The position numbers and the translations under genes were made by a program. Shown one piece after another: positions 24,508 to 35,076 of a DNA stretch of 64,000 nucleotides (within the stretch, counting starts at the first letter, position 1; every line of letters begins with the position of its first letter). The DNA is from Nissolia schottii. Its lineage: Eukaryota; Streptophyta; Magnoliopsida; Fabales; Fabaceae. The notes under the pieces were generated by a model, which was given only the letters and a program-made list of their open reading frames with translations, made no database searches and was not told the origin of the DNA. Where the stretch lies: positions 237,413 to 301,412 of the forward strand of contig QANU01028836.1 of assembly GCA_003254905.1 (NCBI GenBank), read 5' to 3'.

Positions 24508-25080
24508 CTTCCCCAGCGCTGCGATAGTTGCCAACTCGACCTATTATGGCCTGCAAAACACGGGTCGGTTATGCATACATGTATGACACATACATGCATC
24601 GATTTTCTTCGTCACTCCCCTTAGCGGTTGTGCCACATCTCAGAAGGTGGGAAGTTACTTTCCTTCGTGGGCCACGTCAGATAGGAGGTTATCTTTTGTA
24701 TTCAAAAACATTAACCTTTCCCTCCATAAAACTGTCTTTGCAATTTATTTTCCGCTAAGTCTTGGATCGCATCGCAATATTCGCCCTGTGTAGGACCATT
24801 ATCATAATGCGACCCTAGTTACTTTTAGATGAGTTATCATCTTTGCGGTAGTCTTGTCTCGGTCGCCAAACCATAGCGTCGACGCCTTCCTGCGACTTCG
24901 ACTAATGACTTCACATGACCAATTAACTATTGTCGCAACAAGTCTTCTATCGCGACCAATTTCTTAGATAACCTTGGCGACTTTCCTGTCGCCAATACTC
25001 ATTTTCGATGTTAACCCGATAAAATTCGCTTCTAATCGCACCGCGAATTTTGGCGAATAATTTAATTGGATGATGGTATA
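24508..25080 (-). mobile_element. Gypsy-type LTR remnant, same family as 62642-63600
   Basis: In reverse complement it shares with the right-hand LTR repeated 'tcgc/gcga' motifs ('ggcgac', 'gtcgcaagg/gtcgcagg') and the blocks 'acatgtatgcataaccgacc' (24580-24560) versus 'catcatggcataaccggccc' (63212-63231). Identity is low, so this is an old copy. Confidence 0.45.
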
Positions 25081-25765
25081 AAAAAATTTACACTCACAAT
25101 AGGTGTCAAGTATTCTCTTATTTATTTTTTAAAAAACACACACGTGAACTCAACTAATCTTTTATTTAAAAATACAACAAATGAGTTTTTGGAAAGATAT
25201 ACGCTACATTAATTTTTTAATCTTGAATTTTTAATTCAAAATTAATATATGCCAGTTTTTTTACAAAAATTATTTAATAATATGTTACTGTATTATTTAT
25301 TTATATATAGAAATTACATCTCATATAAATATTGACATAGTTAATTTATTAAATAATATAATAGAGTAAAATGAAATATTAATATTACAAATAACTATTT
25401 CACTAACCATATGCCAAAATCAATTTCTTCTTACAGGGATATCGATTTGATTTTTTTTTAAAGAACTACGATTAAGACAAATGCAAGTGATGAGTTGAAA
25501 GTCTAAAAGGTAAATGCCGGGTGCAAAGTCAAAAGTAATTTTGGAATAATTTCCTGGGGGCCGTACAGAAATTAGGTATGACACAAATCATCATCTTTGT
25601 CTTCTTGCACATTCACCCCTCTTAAGAATCTAACAACTGCTTTGGAGATTAATTTACTCTTTCCACTAATCATATGAAATTCATTAGTCAGAAAGTAAAA
25701 TTACAAAAAAAGCACAGAATTTTCTGTATCCATTATTTATACAGTAATCCTGTCAATCATGCTAT
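25081..25765. other. AT-rich sequence, no gene seen
   Basis: No coding, terminal-repeat or RNA-gene signal recognised. Confidence 0.45.
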
Positions 25766-25769
25766 TAAC

Positions 25770-25935
25770 CTATAGTTTACTAAATGTATAAACTTTTTTT
25801 ACACACATGTACGAACTTTTTTAAATATGAAATTAAATTTACGACACATTAAATACCAAAAAGTAATTGTTAAATTCTCTCCATCTCCCCACTCACATAC
25901 TTCTCGCTCAACCACCCCACAGTCCTAGTAAACCC
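25770..25935 (-). repeat. Repeat family of 18.4 kb, copy 2 (inverted)
   Basis: The reverse complement reads 'gtggggagatggagagaatt', 'aacaattactttttggtatt', 'aaaaagttcgtacatgtgtg', matching 18440-18590 in order. Not coding. Confidence 0.55.
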
Positions 25936-26254
25936 ACACTCTCCAAAACTAATATCTAACCCAACCTTATAACACTATAATATAAGAGTAGAAAAATACA
26001 GAATAAAGTTAAATACAAGCTTAAATTATTTTTAACTTAGTGCGAGTGAAAATGAAGAACTTGATTCCTTATTTATAATCTCGGTCTCCTTCTCCCCTTA
26101 CATTTTTAAGCAAAGTGGGATTTTTTGAATGTATATTATTTTAATCAACCGTGAAAACAAGGTCAAGTGCTTCATTGAACTTAAGGTTCAACTGATTTAG
26201 AACTTATTTTAACAGGGAATTGCCAAGGCAATAAGTCACCCTCGCAACACATGA

Positions 26255-26760
26255 CTAGTTTAATTAGTTAGCAGAGGTGTGCCGATGAACAATTATTTGA
26301 CGATTATCAAACGGATTTACATGACGCTATGCCTCGTTAGAGGATGAATAAAAATGATGGTTATTCATGATCATGCTTTGAGTTCAACGCATCGAGGAGC
26401 GAGTATGGACCTCAACGTAGCAAGGCCTTCGCTTATAAATAGAGAAGGACATGCATGCATCAGTGGATCCACAACTCAACACAACAACTCTTATCATTAT
26501 TTTTCTACTTTGTCATTTATTTTTCCTACACCTTCATATTTTCAAGTCATTTATATTTCCATCACATTTTCATGCTTTCCTTTACAACTTTCCTTTATAC
26601 CTTTCATTTATGTGCTTTCCTTTACATTCCATGTAATTTACGTTTCCTCGCACTGCTCTCAACCATTTGTAACAAGGTATTCATTGGATCCTTTTTTAAC
26701 CATTGCCCATGTATTTCAATATCGTTAATACAATGAGATTCTAGCTGAGTTACAAAAATC
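26255..26760 (+). mobile_element. LTR-like segment with TATA box
   Basis: The stretch has the layout of a retrotransposon LTR: a TATA box 'TATAAATAGAGA' at about 26436, then a pyrimidine-rich leader and a 'catttgtaacaaggtattca' end near 26665. No protein domain is linked. The frames of 90-124 codons across it are low-complexity and overlapping. The boundaries are not fixed. Confidence 0.4.
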
Positions 26761-26795
26761 TCAATTATTCTCCTAATTTATCTATAAGTTTATGA

Positions 26796-27125
26796 GTTTT
26801 GACTCTATAGTCAATCACTTATATCAAGTGGGTTAGGAACTACACATCACCCGATGACAAGTTAAGCTAAGTAACACTTAATGCACTTGAAAACTTGATT
26901 AATCTTGAGATAAAAAGTAGTTAAATTGTTAGGCCTGCCAATTTTAAGGATCTATTTACTCTACAATTATGTTAGACTCTATAGTCAATTACTTATATCA
27001 AGTAGGTTGGGAATTACATATCACTTGAAAACATGTTAAGTCGATTAACACTTAACATGCTTAATTCTTGTGATAAAAAATAGCTAAATTGTTAGGCTTG
27101 ACGATTTCAAGAATCTGGCACACCC
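26796..27125 (+). repeat. Two tandem ~175-base repeats
   Basis: Unit 1 (about 26800-26970) and unit 2 (about 26975-27125) share 'gactctatagtcaat(c/t)actt', 'atatcaagt(g/a)ggtt', 'acacttaa' and 'taaattgttaggc(c/t)tg' in order. They directly follow the LTR-like segment and may be its untranslated leader. Confidence 0.65.
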
Positions 27126-29700
27126 TGCAACCAAGTCTACACAAACGACCATAAATATTGCACAGCACACTAAAAAGGATACAATATGTTATTGCAACGT
27201 AAATCGCACGTCCTTGTGTAGGGTAGGTCATCCTCTCCTTATTGGACACAACATCAGTGAGAGATGTGCAAAGACACTCCAATGGTCAATTTATCGCATT
27301 AATAAGGAGTATGGAAGTATGAGGTGAAATGATTATTATCCTATGCATTGAGCATTTATATAGAAGTAGTTGGGATGAGCGAATTGGATTAAGATATTTC
27401 TTTTGTACGTCGATTGAGATGAGATTTGTTGTGATCCTTTTCCCTGGTTATAGGGAGTGTTTACAGAGAATGTATAGATTCTCATTAAGGGTTATAATCA
27501 TGGAAATCTTATCTTGGTAGGGAATTATGCATCATATCCGTACACAACCCCAAAGATATTTAACTCCTTTTGGCGGGTTCATAACAATTTGGATGCTAGT
27601 TTCTCCTTAATTAATGCATGAGATTTCCTTTATTTTTAGGATTTGATGTTGGTACGACCCTTTGTGTCAAGTCCATGTTCCACACCCATTTGGTCGACTC
27701 CATAAGAGAAGGGAAAAATTTACGGAGCTTGGACTGAGCTCTAAGGCCCAAAATTCTCGTACAATATATATTTGATCACCCCCTATCATTTCATTTCTTT
27801 AAGAATACCATAAGATATCAATAATAGGAAAAGACTTACATCCTCAAGGAGTATGAATGTGTTTTCCTCTCTAAGAGGGCCTTGGTGTCTAAATTAACGA
27901 TAATACGACTTTTAAACTAGACAATCCACATTTCCTTCAAACTAGCAATGTACATTGCCTCAATGGGATTTTTTTTTTATTAGGATTACCACCCATACGA
28001 CAATCCTTTCACAAAGATTCTCATATTCCCATGACCCCTACTATCACAACCATGACCCCTCTCTCGCCACCACACATTCTTATATGTGTTATCAATACTT
28101 CAATGCAACATTATTAACAATTTAATAACTATTAATCTTTCTAAGTAGTAATTTAAATTATTAGCAATCTAATTATTAGATAATATGTCAAAAGTCACTT
28201 AAGGAATATCTACCATTAATTTTGTATTTTTTAAATATTTTTTTCTCTCTCTCATATACATGGCCATAATAATTTATGAAGGATGAATTTTCATCATCAA
28301 GGTGGAGGGAAGTCTCTCTCTCTCAATGAGAGTTTACTACATTGGACTAGCTAAAATCTTAAGCACATTAAAGATGAAACTCTAAAGAAGACAATTATTG
28401 AGTCTTCTAATCAGGACCGTGTTTGAAATATTAATATCCTAATAACGACTATAAATATACCGTAAAAGTCAAATGAATATATAAAGATTTAAGAAAGATT
28501 CTTACATAAACACAAATTTAAAACTTTATTTTTAGATACACTCACAAAAAAATCGGTTATATTATCTTTATTCAAGATACACTCATTCATATAGCACGAT
28601 AAACTTTTGCCTACATAAGATTCTTTCAACATATAATAAGGTGAGAAAAAAAGTGGTTTTTTTTAAGGAGATTATGGCAATTTGAAAAAGAAAATGTGAG
28701 ATTATGATAGTTTAAAAAATGTACCAAAGGTTACACTACTTTAGAAAATTTTATGAAATTCTGGTCAGTAAAGCAAATTGCCACAAGCAGGCTATTCTTA
28801 AAAATTTATTAAAAAGATTAATGTCTTGTCGTTGGGTCTTGTTACTTATTCAACTATAATCTTAATGCTAATAAAAAAATTGTACTTGATGTGATTGGAC
28901 ATAAGCATATCGTCAATCGTCACTCCTTATACTGATTTACTTAAAAAATTATCAAATCGTGTGATTTAAAACGATAGAATTGTGACTACATCCGTCTCAT
29001 GAAATAGTGTGTTGACAAAACTAAATGTTTTATTGTTATGTGGTTTAGCAACAATAAAATATTTAAGTCACTATACTTGATTTAATGGTGAGAGATTTAA
29101 GTAATATACATTATGTCTTAGATTCAAATCTCATTGAATGTAATTTTTAAAATATTAAAAAAATTACATCATTTTGACAATTTGCAAAGATGACTACAAT
29201 CTCTTAGTTTTATCAAAACAATCATAATCTTTTATTTAGACTTTGTGAATCCCATAATCAGAAGGTTTTTAAAAAAAGAATAGTCAAGGATAAAACCCTT
29301 TTTCATAAAAAGAAGGAAGAAAATAAAGAGAAAAGTGAGCATAAGATGGTAACACTCAACGTGGCAATTATAAATACCACAAAAGACGGATTATTTTACA
29401 AGCATATTTTCCTAAAATATAATAAATCTATGTAACATGTATATAATATAATATTTACAAATGGTATAAGCGACGATACTAAAATCATCACTAAGGTATA
29501 ACGATTTTAGTATCATTTTTTTAAAAAAAAAAAGAAAAAAAGGTTAAAATTGTCATGAAGGGTGACAATTTCAACATCCAATGTATCGCCGCATCAAATG
29601 CTGATTTCAGAACCATTTTTCATTTTTTTTAAAAAATTTTAAAATCGCCATATGAGAATTCCAATTTTTTAGCTGATACATTTTTGAAATTTGTATCTAA
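27126..29700. other. AT-rich sequence, no gene seen
   Basis: Unrecognised frames only. Around 29075-29140 a 'gatttaatggtgagag' box A-like motif and 'tagattcaaatctc' box B-like motif suggest an eroded SINE. Near 29500-29660 poly-A/T stretches flank short repeats of 'taaaattg(t/c)ca'. Confidence 0.4.
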
Positions 29701-29733
29701 CTTACTTTGGAGCAATAATTATATCATAAACCA

Positions 29734-29740
29734 TATAAAA
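29734..29740 (+). promoter_or_regulatory. TATA-box candidate for the D14 gene
   Basis: 'TATAAAA' lies about 230 bases before the ATG, so transcription would start near 29765 and give a 5' UTR of about 200 bases. Another 'TATAAATA' at about 29370 is an alternative. Confidence 0.4.
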
Positions 29741-29785
29741 GTTAACGCACCCACCAAAGACAGCTAATACTGGTGAGGACAAAAA

Positions 29786-29803
29786 ATGGAAGAGGTAAAT
29801 TAA
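29786..29803 (+). other. Possible 5-codon upstream ORF in the D14 leader
   Basis: ATG GAA GAG GTA AAT TAA lies in the predicted 5' UTR, out of frame with the main start. It matters only if transcription begins upstream of it. Confidence 0.3.
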
Positions 29804-29891
29804 AGGACTGTGCATTCATACGCGTAACCCAAACCTTCAAAGCCAAAGAAATCCCCAACCAAACACACAATCACTCACACCTTTACAACGA

Positions 29892-29894
<3 letters not shown>

Positions 29895-29927
<33 letters not shown>
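29895..29927 (+). repeat. (TC)n microsatellite in the D14 5' UTR
   Basis: About 16 uninterrupted CT units 41 bases before the ATG. Such leader CT/GA tracts are common in plant genes and can bind GAGA-type (BPC) factors; that role here is inference. Confidence 0.9.
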
Positions 29928-29931
<4 letters not shown>

Positions 29932-29967
29932 GATTCCCCAAAAAAACAAAAAAGCGCACACACGCAA

Positions 29968-31615
29968 ATGGGCACTTCCATCCTCGACGCACTCAATGTC
30001 CGCGTGGAAGGCTCCGGCGACAGGTACCTCGTCCTGGCTCACGGCGTCGGCACCGACCAGTCCGCGTGGCAGCGCGTGCTCCCTTACTTCACGCTCCGCT
30101 ACAGAGTCGTCCTCTACGACCTCGTCTGCGCCGGCAGCGTCAACCCTGACTACTTCGACTACCGCAGGTACACCGCCCTCGACGCCTTCGTCGACGACCT
30201 CCTCGGAATCCTCGACGCCCTCCGCATCTCCCGCTGCGCCTACGTCGGACACTCCATCTCCGCCATGATCGGGATGCTCGCCTCCATCCGCCGTCCCGAG
30301 CTTTTCTCCAAGCTCATCCTCATCGGCGCCTCCCCTAGGTAGGTCCCACTCAATTTCGCAGCTGTAACCGCAATTTCACGATTAATCATGTCTATTATCG
30401 AATTATGTCAGCTAATTTAAATTGCAATTTCACTCACAAACAATTGTGATTAGACATTCATAATTAACCATCCATCATGAATTACGATATGTGACGTGGG
30501 GGTTAATCACCACGTCCCTTGATCATAAGGTTGGGGATTCAATTCTCATCGTATGCGATCACTCATCATGCATTTTTATATTAAGCCACTCAATTTTAAA
30601 TTGCAATTGGAGCTGCACATTCATAATTAATCACCTATATTATGTACCTAAAACCCTACAATGCATTTTGTATTATGTCACCCAATTTTAAATTGCAAAA
30701 TTGTAATTGCATGTGCATCATTGACCCCAAATTTTTGAACCTATCATTTCATGCAAATTACGCAATTTTTTTGGCAGCTCTTGTAGCTTATTGCAATTGC
30801 ATATGCAAAAATTGATCATCTATCATGTCAACCTAATTTATATTAATTGCTCATGTTATTTTCATACATAACCTTCAAGACAATGTCATATTAAATCTCT
30901 TACCATTGTTTATGTCTGCTTAAGTCTTATATTTTTAATAGATGGTAAGAAATTTAATATGCTGTTATGTAAAAATAAAATGAAAGGATTCATTCTTATT
31001 TATATTGTATTTTGTGTAATCCATCTTTATTTGTTCATAATCACTTGCTACTATCTTGATTCACCATCATAGAGTTGATTTGTCATGCGATGTGATGACC
31101 GGAACAGAGTAAAGCAGAGCATGAGCAATATCTTATTATTCTCGGATCATATATAACGGCTTCGATGTTTGTTTGTTGTTAGATTCCTGAACGACAAGGA
31201 TTACCACGGAGGATTCGAGCAAAGCGAAATCGAGCAGGTGTTTTCGGCAATGGAGTCGAACTACGAGGCGTGGGTCAACGGCTTCGCGCCACTAACCGTA
31301 GGCGCGGACGTTCCGGAAGCGGTTCAAGAATTTTCTAGAACCTTGTTCAACATGAGGCCGGACATCACGCTGTTCGTGTCACGCACCGTCTTCAACAGCG
31401 ACCTCCGCGGTATCCTAGGTTTGGTCAAGGTCCCCTGTTGCATCATGCAGACCGCGAGGGACGTGTCGGTTCCGGCGACGGTCGCCACCTACATGGAGGA
31501 GCACCTCGGCGGATGGAGCACCGTGGTGTGGCTCGACACGGAGGGGCACCTGCCGCACCTCAGCGCCCCTTCTTACTTGGCTCGCCAGCTAGAGATGGCG
31601 CTTAACAGGCCGTAA
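29968..31615 (+). CDS. D14: Strigolactone receptor D14, alpha/beta hydrolase
   Basis: Two exons, 29968-30338 and 31183-31615, joined in codon 124 (AG|A, Arg) by GTAGGT...TTAG, encode 267 aa, the usual D14 length. D14 binds and hydrolyses strigolactones in nucleus and cytoplasm, then recruits the F-box protein MAX2/D3 to degrade SMXL/D53 repressors, restraining branching. Catalytic residues are Ser96 (GHSISAM), Asp217 (ARDVSVP) and His246 (EGHLPHL). Pocket aromatics Phe125, Trp154, Phe158 and Phe174 are present. The four-helix lid spans about residues 130-195, and there is no signal peptide. D14 rather than KAI2 is shown by [14 protein letters not shown], the FLND junction and [13 protein letters not shown]. 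The start has a good context (caaATGG). Odd point: HGVGTDQ has Val27 where the family normally has Phe (Phe28 in Arabidopsis D14). The exons are much richer in GC than their surroundings. No neighbouring host gene is visible. Confidence 0.95.
30339..31182 (+). other. Single intron of D14
   Basis: 844 bases, GTAGGT donor and TTGTTAG acceptor, at the position conserved in D14/KAI2 genes (after ...SPR). It holds three or four degenerate copies of 'aattttaaattgcaatt' (near 30415, 30590, 30680). A SINE-like scrap 'ataaggttggggattcaatt' lies at 30525-30544. Confidence 0.9.
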
Positions 31616-32103
31616 ATGGAGGCGCGTGGATCAACGCGTGAGAGTGCGCGTGATGGTTTGTTCCATGGTAGTGTTTTTTTCTTTTTTGGGACTGTAGGGT
31701 ACACTGATTGCAGTAGTTATTGTTATTAGTAGCTAGTACCTATTGGAAGGGAACCTAAAGCCTAGAGGTCCAAAGGGAGGGGAGGGGGGAGAAAGTGTAC
31801 GAGAGGTATGAGAAGTGGACACGTGGCGAATAACGTGTGGGGGGGTCTCTGGTTCTTACGCTTTGTGGGGGGGGGGGGGGTTGGATTGATTGATGGATTG
31901 ATTTTGGGTTGTGTGATGAACTGCGTTATAGGATAAGAATCTGATCTGCACGTAATCGGCATGTGATGGATGGTCTTTTTTTTATTTAATGTATTTATGT
32001 TTCATTTTTGTTTAAAAATAAAAAAAGAAATTGAGGGCTTTGGTTCTTTTTCTTTTCTCCTTGTTGTTGTTGTTGGTACTATTCTTGGTTTTCCGTTTTG
32101 TTC
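31616..32103 (+). other. D14 3' flank and likely 3' UTR
   Basis: A poly-G run lies at 31866-31880. An AATAAA polyadenylation-signal candidate sits at 32017-32022, about 400 bases after the stop. No other gene is present. Confidence 0.5.
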
Positions 32104-32116
32104 TAGATATTTTCCT
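32104..32116. repeat. Target-site duplication, left copy, of LINE insertion
   Basis: TAGATATTTTCCT here is repeated exactly at 32376-32388 on the other side of the LINE fragment. Confidence 0.85.
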
Positions 32117-32375
32117 TTTTTTTTTTTTTAACGTGAGAAAGAAGGAAAAAGGAAAAGGAAATTAAATTACACCATCCTAATCTCTTCATGGAGATGAGTA
32201 AGGGTCTTTCTTGGAGGTGAAATACAAACAACCATCTCCTGACCAGTCCTAAAATCCATCTTAACCAAGTAATCGGCACACTTGTTCAATGTGTGGGGCA
32301 TATGGTGCAAAGAAACCTCCCAATCTCAATGAAGTTCACTAATAGATCTAAGCATCTGATTCAAAGCAAGGGTTT
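32117..32375 (-). mobile_element. 5'-truncated LINE insertion with poly-A tail
   Basis: On the minus strand the insertion ends in a poly-A tail (the T-run starting at 32117) and is bounded by 13-bp direct repeats (32104-32116 and 32376-32388). These are the marks of target-primed reverse transcription. It carries only the last part of the RNase H domain: the minus frame 32373-32167 contains 'HTLNKCADYLVKMDF' and ends in TAA at 32169-32167, with one in-frame TGA near 32330. Heavy 5' truncation (about 260 bases kept) is usual for LINEs. Confidence 0.85.
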
Positions 32376-32388
32376 TAGATATTTTCCT
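32376..32388. repeat. Target-site duplication, right copy
   Basis: Second TAGATATTTTCCT, matching 32104-32116. Confidence 0.85.
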
Positions 32389-32949
32389 CTTATCGCGGTT
32401 TAGATATTATATTGTTTTTCTGTATAAATTCAACTTAATTAGTCGTGCAAATAAATGAGTTTAGTTTTTTTTATGTATATATCATTCAATTGTGTGTTGT
32501 TATATGAGCAAAAGTAGTTTGTCTTTTATATTCACTTATTTAAAAGAAAGTTATTTTTGTTAAAATGACAATATATCTTTAACATTGACAATGTTAGAAG
32601 TGGGTATGTAGGTTAATCCTGTCCATTTAACCTATTCTTTAACGGATCATAATTAAACGAATCGGTTTGGGTAGGTTTGTGAAATAAATGGACTAACAAT
32701 TACCCAAGCCCGCGTCTGGACCAAATGGTCTGCAAGATTCGTGGGCTGACCCGCATTATTATTTTTTGACATTTTTAATTAGAATTTAAAATTTCAGTCT
32801 TCATTTATCACCAAAAAGTTTGAAACATAACTAAAAAATTCACTCTCAATATTGACCATAAGAAAATATCATGTTGGGTTGGGCTTGGATATGTTAGGTA
32901 CTTTTTATTGTTTTTATTTTGAATGTTAGGTATTGTGCATAGACGAACC
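32389..32949. other. AT-rich sequence with a possible hAT-type scrap
   Basis: The part at 32600-32765 has motifs like 'aatcggtttgggtaggtt' and 'cgtgggctgacccgc', the style of hAT subterminal regions. No terminus is clear and no gene is seen. Confidence 0.35.
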
Positions 32950-33838
32950 TATCCCCGCAAAATTAAAACCTTTTTAATTGTGTGCGTGTGTGTGTATATA
33001 TATATATATATATTAAACTTTTAGTTACTGATACAATTAATATTTATACATAGTTTATTATTGACGAGTTTTATGATTTGAAATAATGTCGTGTTCAACT
33101 TCGATAAAGACATGATATATTAATTTTTGTAATATGAAATATTTTTCTTTGACAAATATTATATTATTTATTTGATGGTATTACAGTTTTTTTATTGGCC
33201 ACTGCTTCATATTTTTCTTGGATCTGTTCCGGCATATACCTAATACTCTAGACTATTCCTTCCAAGCCGTTACTCAAATACAAAAACAAACATATCATTA
33301 GTAATGCGGAGATCTTCGTTCTTTTAAAATTTGTCACTTGAAATTAATTTCCATACACCGTCTAGAGGTGAGTATATTGATTGTGGCTTGTAGAACAACC
33401 CGCGGGTTGCTTAATCCACACGAGTTAAAACCAATTGATTTGTTGATCCATTTAAACGCAGGTTTTTTAGTCGATTCGCTCTACATAACCTACGAGTTTA
33501 ATGGGTTCAACCCATAGACCATTTCATTATTTATATATTATATTCATCCATTGTTTATTTATTTACTTTTCACACAATACAAGGGACAGACCCAGGAAAA
33601 ATATGAAACAGGGGCCAATAAATAAAAGTAATACCATCAAATAAATAATATAATATTTGTCAAAGAAAAATATTTTATATTACAAAAATTAATATATCAT
33701 GTCTTTATCAAAGTTGAACACAACGCTATTTCAAATCTCGTCAATAATAAATCCTTTATAAATATTAATTGTATCAATAACTAAAAGTTAAATATATATA
33801 CACACACTATTAAAAAAATTTAGTTTTGTGGGGTGTCA
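32950..33838. repeat. Foldback: long inverted repeat, arms ~260-280 bases
   Basis: Left arm 32950-33232, right arm 33583-33838. The reverse complement of the right arm follows the left arm over its full length with few changes: (TA)n next to 'ttaacttttagttattgata', 'gacatgatatattaattttt', 'tattatttatttgatggtat', 'ttggcc.ctg.ttcatattt', then 'cctgggtctgtcc/ttggatctgttcc'. The 350-base loop (33233-33582) includes a hAT-type end. The arm sequence resembles a transposon 3' region rather than a host gene. Confidence 0.85.
33363..33525 (+). mobile_element. hAT-type terminus in the foldback loop
   Basis: 'TAGAGGTGAGTATATTGATT' at 33363 has the hAT TAGRGGTG form and is followed by 'aacccgcgggttgc' and 'gggttcaaccca' subterminal palindromes. 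No partner terminus found. Confidence 0.4.
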
Positions 33839-33865
33839 TGACCCATGCTCACCTCCCTTAGGTCC

Positions 33866-34134
33866 ATCTTTAGGTATATGTTACATGTGCCATGATAATA
33901 ATGAATATTGAAAGGAATATTTTAAAAGCGAATGAAAGAGTAACACATGTAATGGGAGAAGCTTATAAAGTGTTTACCCTACTATAAATGTACTCCATTC
34001 ATACGAATGCAATTGAATGCAATAGAAAAGAAAAATATTAGCAATTAATTCAGTCTTTTAGTAGTAGTTTTGTAGAAAGGAGGATTCTTCCCTCAAAGTA
34101 AAGAAATTATCTGAGTCATTCTCAACCATCCCCA
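33866..34134 (+). mobile_element. LTR-like direct repeat, left copy (5' end eroded)
   Basis: Matches 37446-37715 in the same orientation: 'taggtatat', 'gaatattttaaaagcgaatg/aaaatatttctaagagcaaatg', 'ctactataaatgtac', 'agaaaaatattagcaatta', 'agttttgtagaaaggagga', ending '(c)atcccca'. The shared 'CTACTATAAATGTAC' is a TATA box in promoter position. After the end come 'atcatt' and a PBS-like 'TGGTGCTTTC'. The left end runs into the foldback. Confidence 0.7.
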
Positions 34135-34157
34135 ATCATTTGGTGCTTTCCACTACT

Positions 34158-34160
34158 AGA
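34158..34160. repeat. CACTA target-site duplication, left
   Basis: TTC, repeated at 36989-36991. Confidence 0.8.
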
Positions 34161-35076
34161 AATTTGACTATTACCGTCGAAATTACCGTCGGTTTTTTAT
34201 GGCGTTATCGTCGGTTTTGTGTATTACCGTCGGTAGTTGTCCCGCGGTAAAGTGGCCGATGGTAATCAATTTAGTGTCGGTAGATCGAATCCGACGCTAA
34301 TTTCCGTCGGCTAGAACTGCCGATAAGCCGGTTTAGGGAAAAGCGAACCGGACCCACTTTACCATCGGTAATATACGACGGCAATTGGATGCTTATTACC
34401 GTCGGCCAAAACCGACGGTAAAAGCTTTTTAATTTTCGATGTATTTCCGTCGTATTGATCTGACGGTAATAAATAGTTAATAAATTAGTATTTTATTCGT
34501 GTATTACCGTCGTAAGGATCCGACGGTAATAATAAAGCCTTTCTCACGTTTTTCCGTCGTCTAAAACCGACGGTAACATTGGAAATGGTTACTCATTGAT
34601 TAACGTCGGGCAAAACGGACGGTAATGTAAAAAATTGTTTATTTCTTAATTTGTTGTTATATATAATTATTTACGTAAAATGGATTGAAATATATTTTAA
34701 TTAGATTTACAGTTGATTATAATTATATTATTATACTAATTTCATGTCATTTTATTATATAATAATTATATTATCATTTAAATAATTATATAATAATATC
34801 AAACATTCATTTTCAAATGTCAGACCTTACCCAAGAAGATATGTTTCTTACCCAAGAAGATTATGTTTTATATAATTAATTTATGAACCTTAATACCTTA
34901 ATTGATGTTTATGGTTTATACAAAAATTTATATTTAATAGCTAATTATGTAATTAATCAACTAATACTGAGAAGGTAAAAGATAATAGACCAACTAAAAA
35001 CTACACAGCAATAACTTATTTCTGTAGAACGAAATAATATAATGTTCAAATTGTTTAGGGTTTATACAAATCGCAA

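Noticed and set aside
29929-30252. Minus-strand open frame of 107 codons over D14 exon 1
   Set aside because: Shadow of the GC-rich D14 exon on the other strand; no recognisable domain.
29996-30268. Ser/Thr/Pro-rich + frame inside D14 exon 1
   Set aside because: Alternate frame of the same exon; composition is an artefact of C-ending codons.
31866-31880. G-run after D14, possible G-quadruplex or terminator
   Set aside because: A single G homopolymer in a 3' flank; no further evidence.
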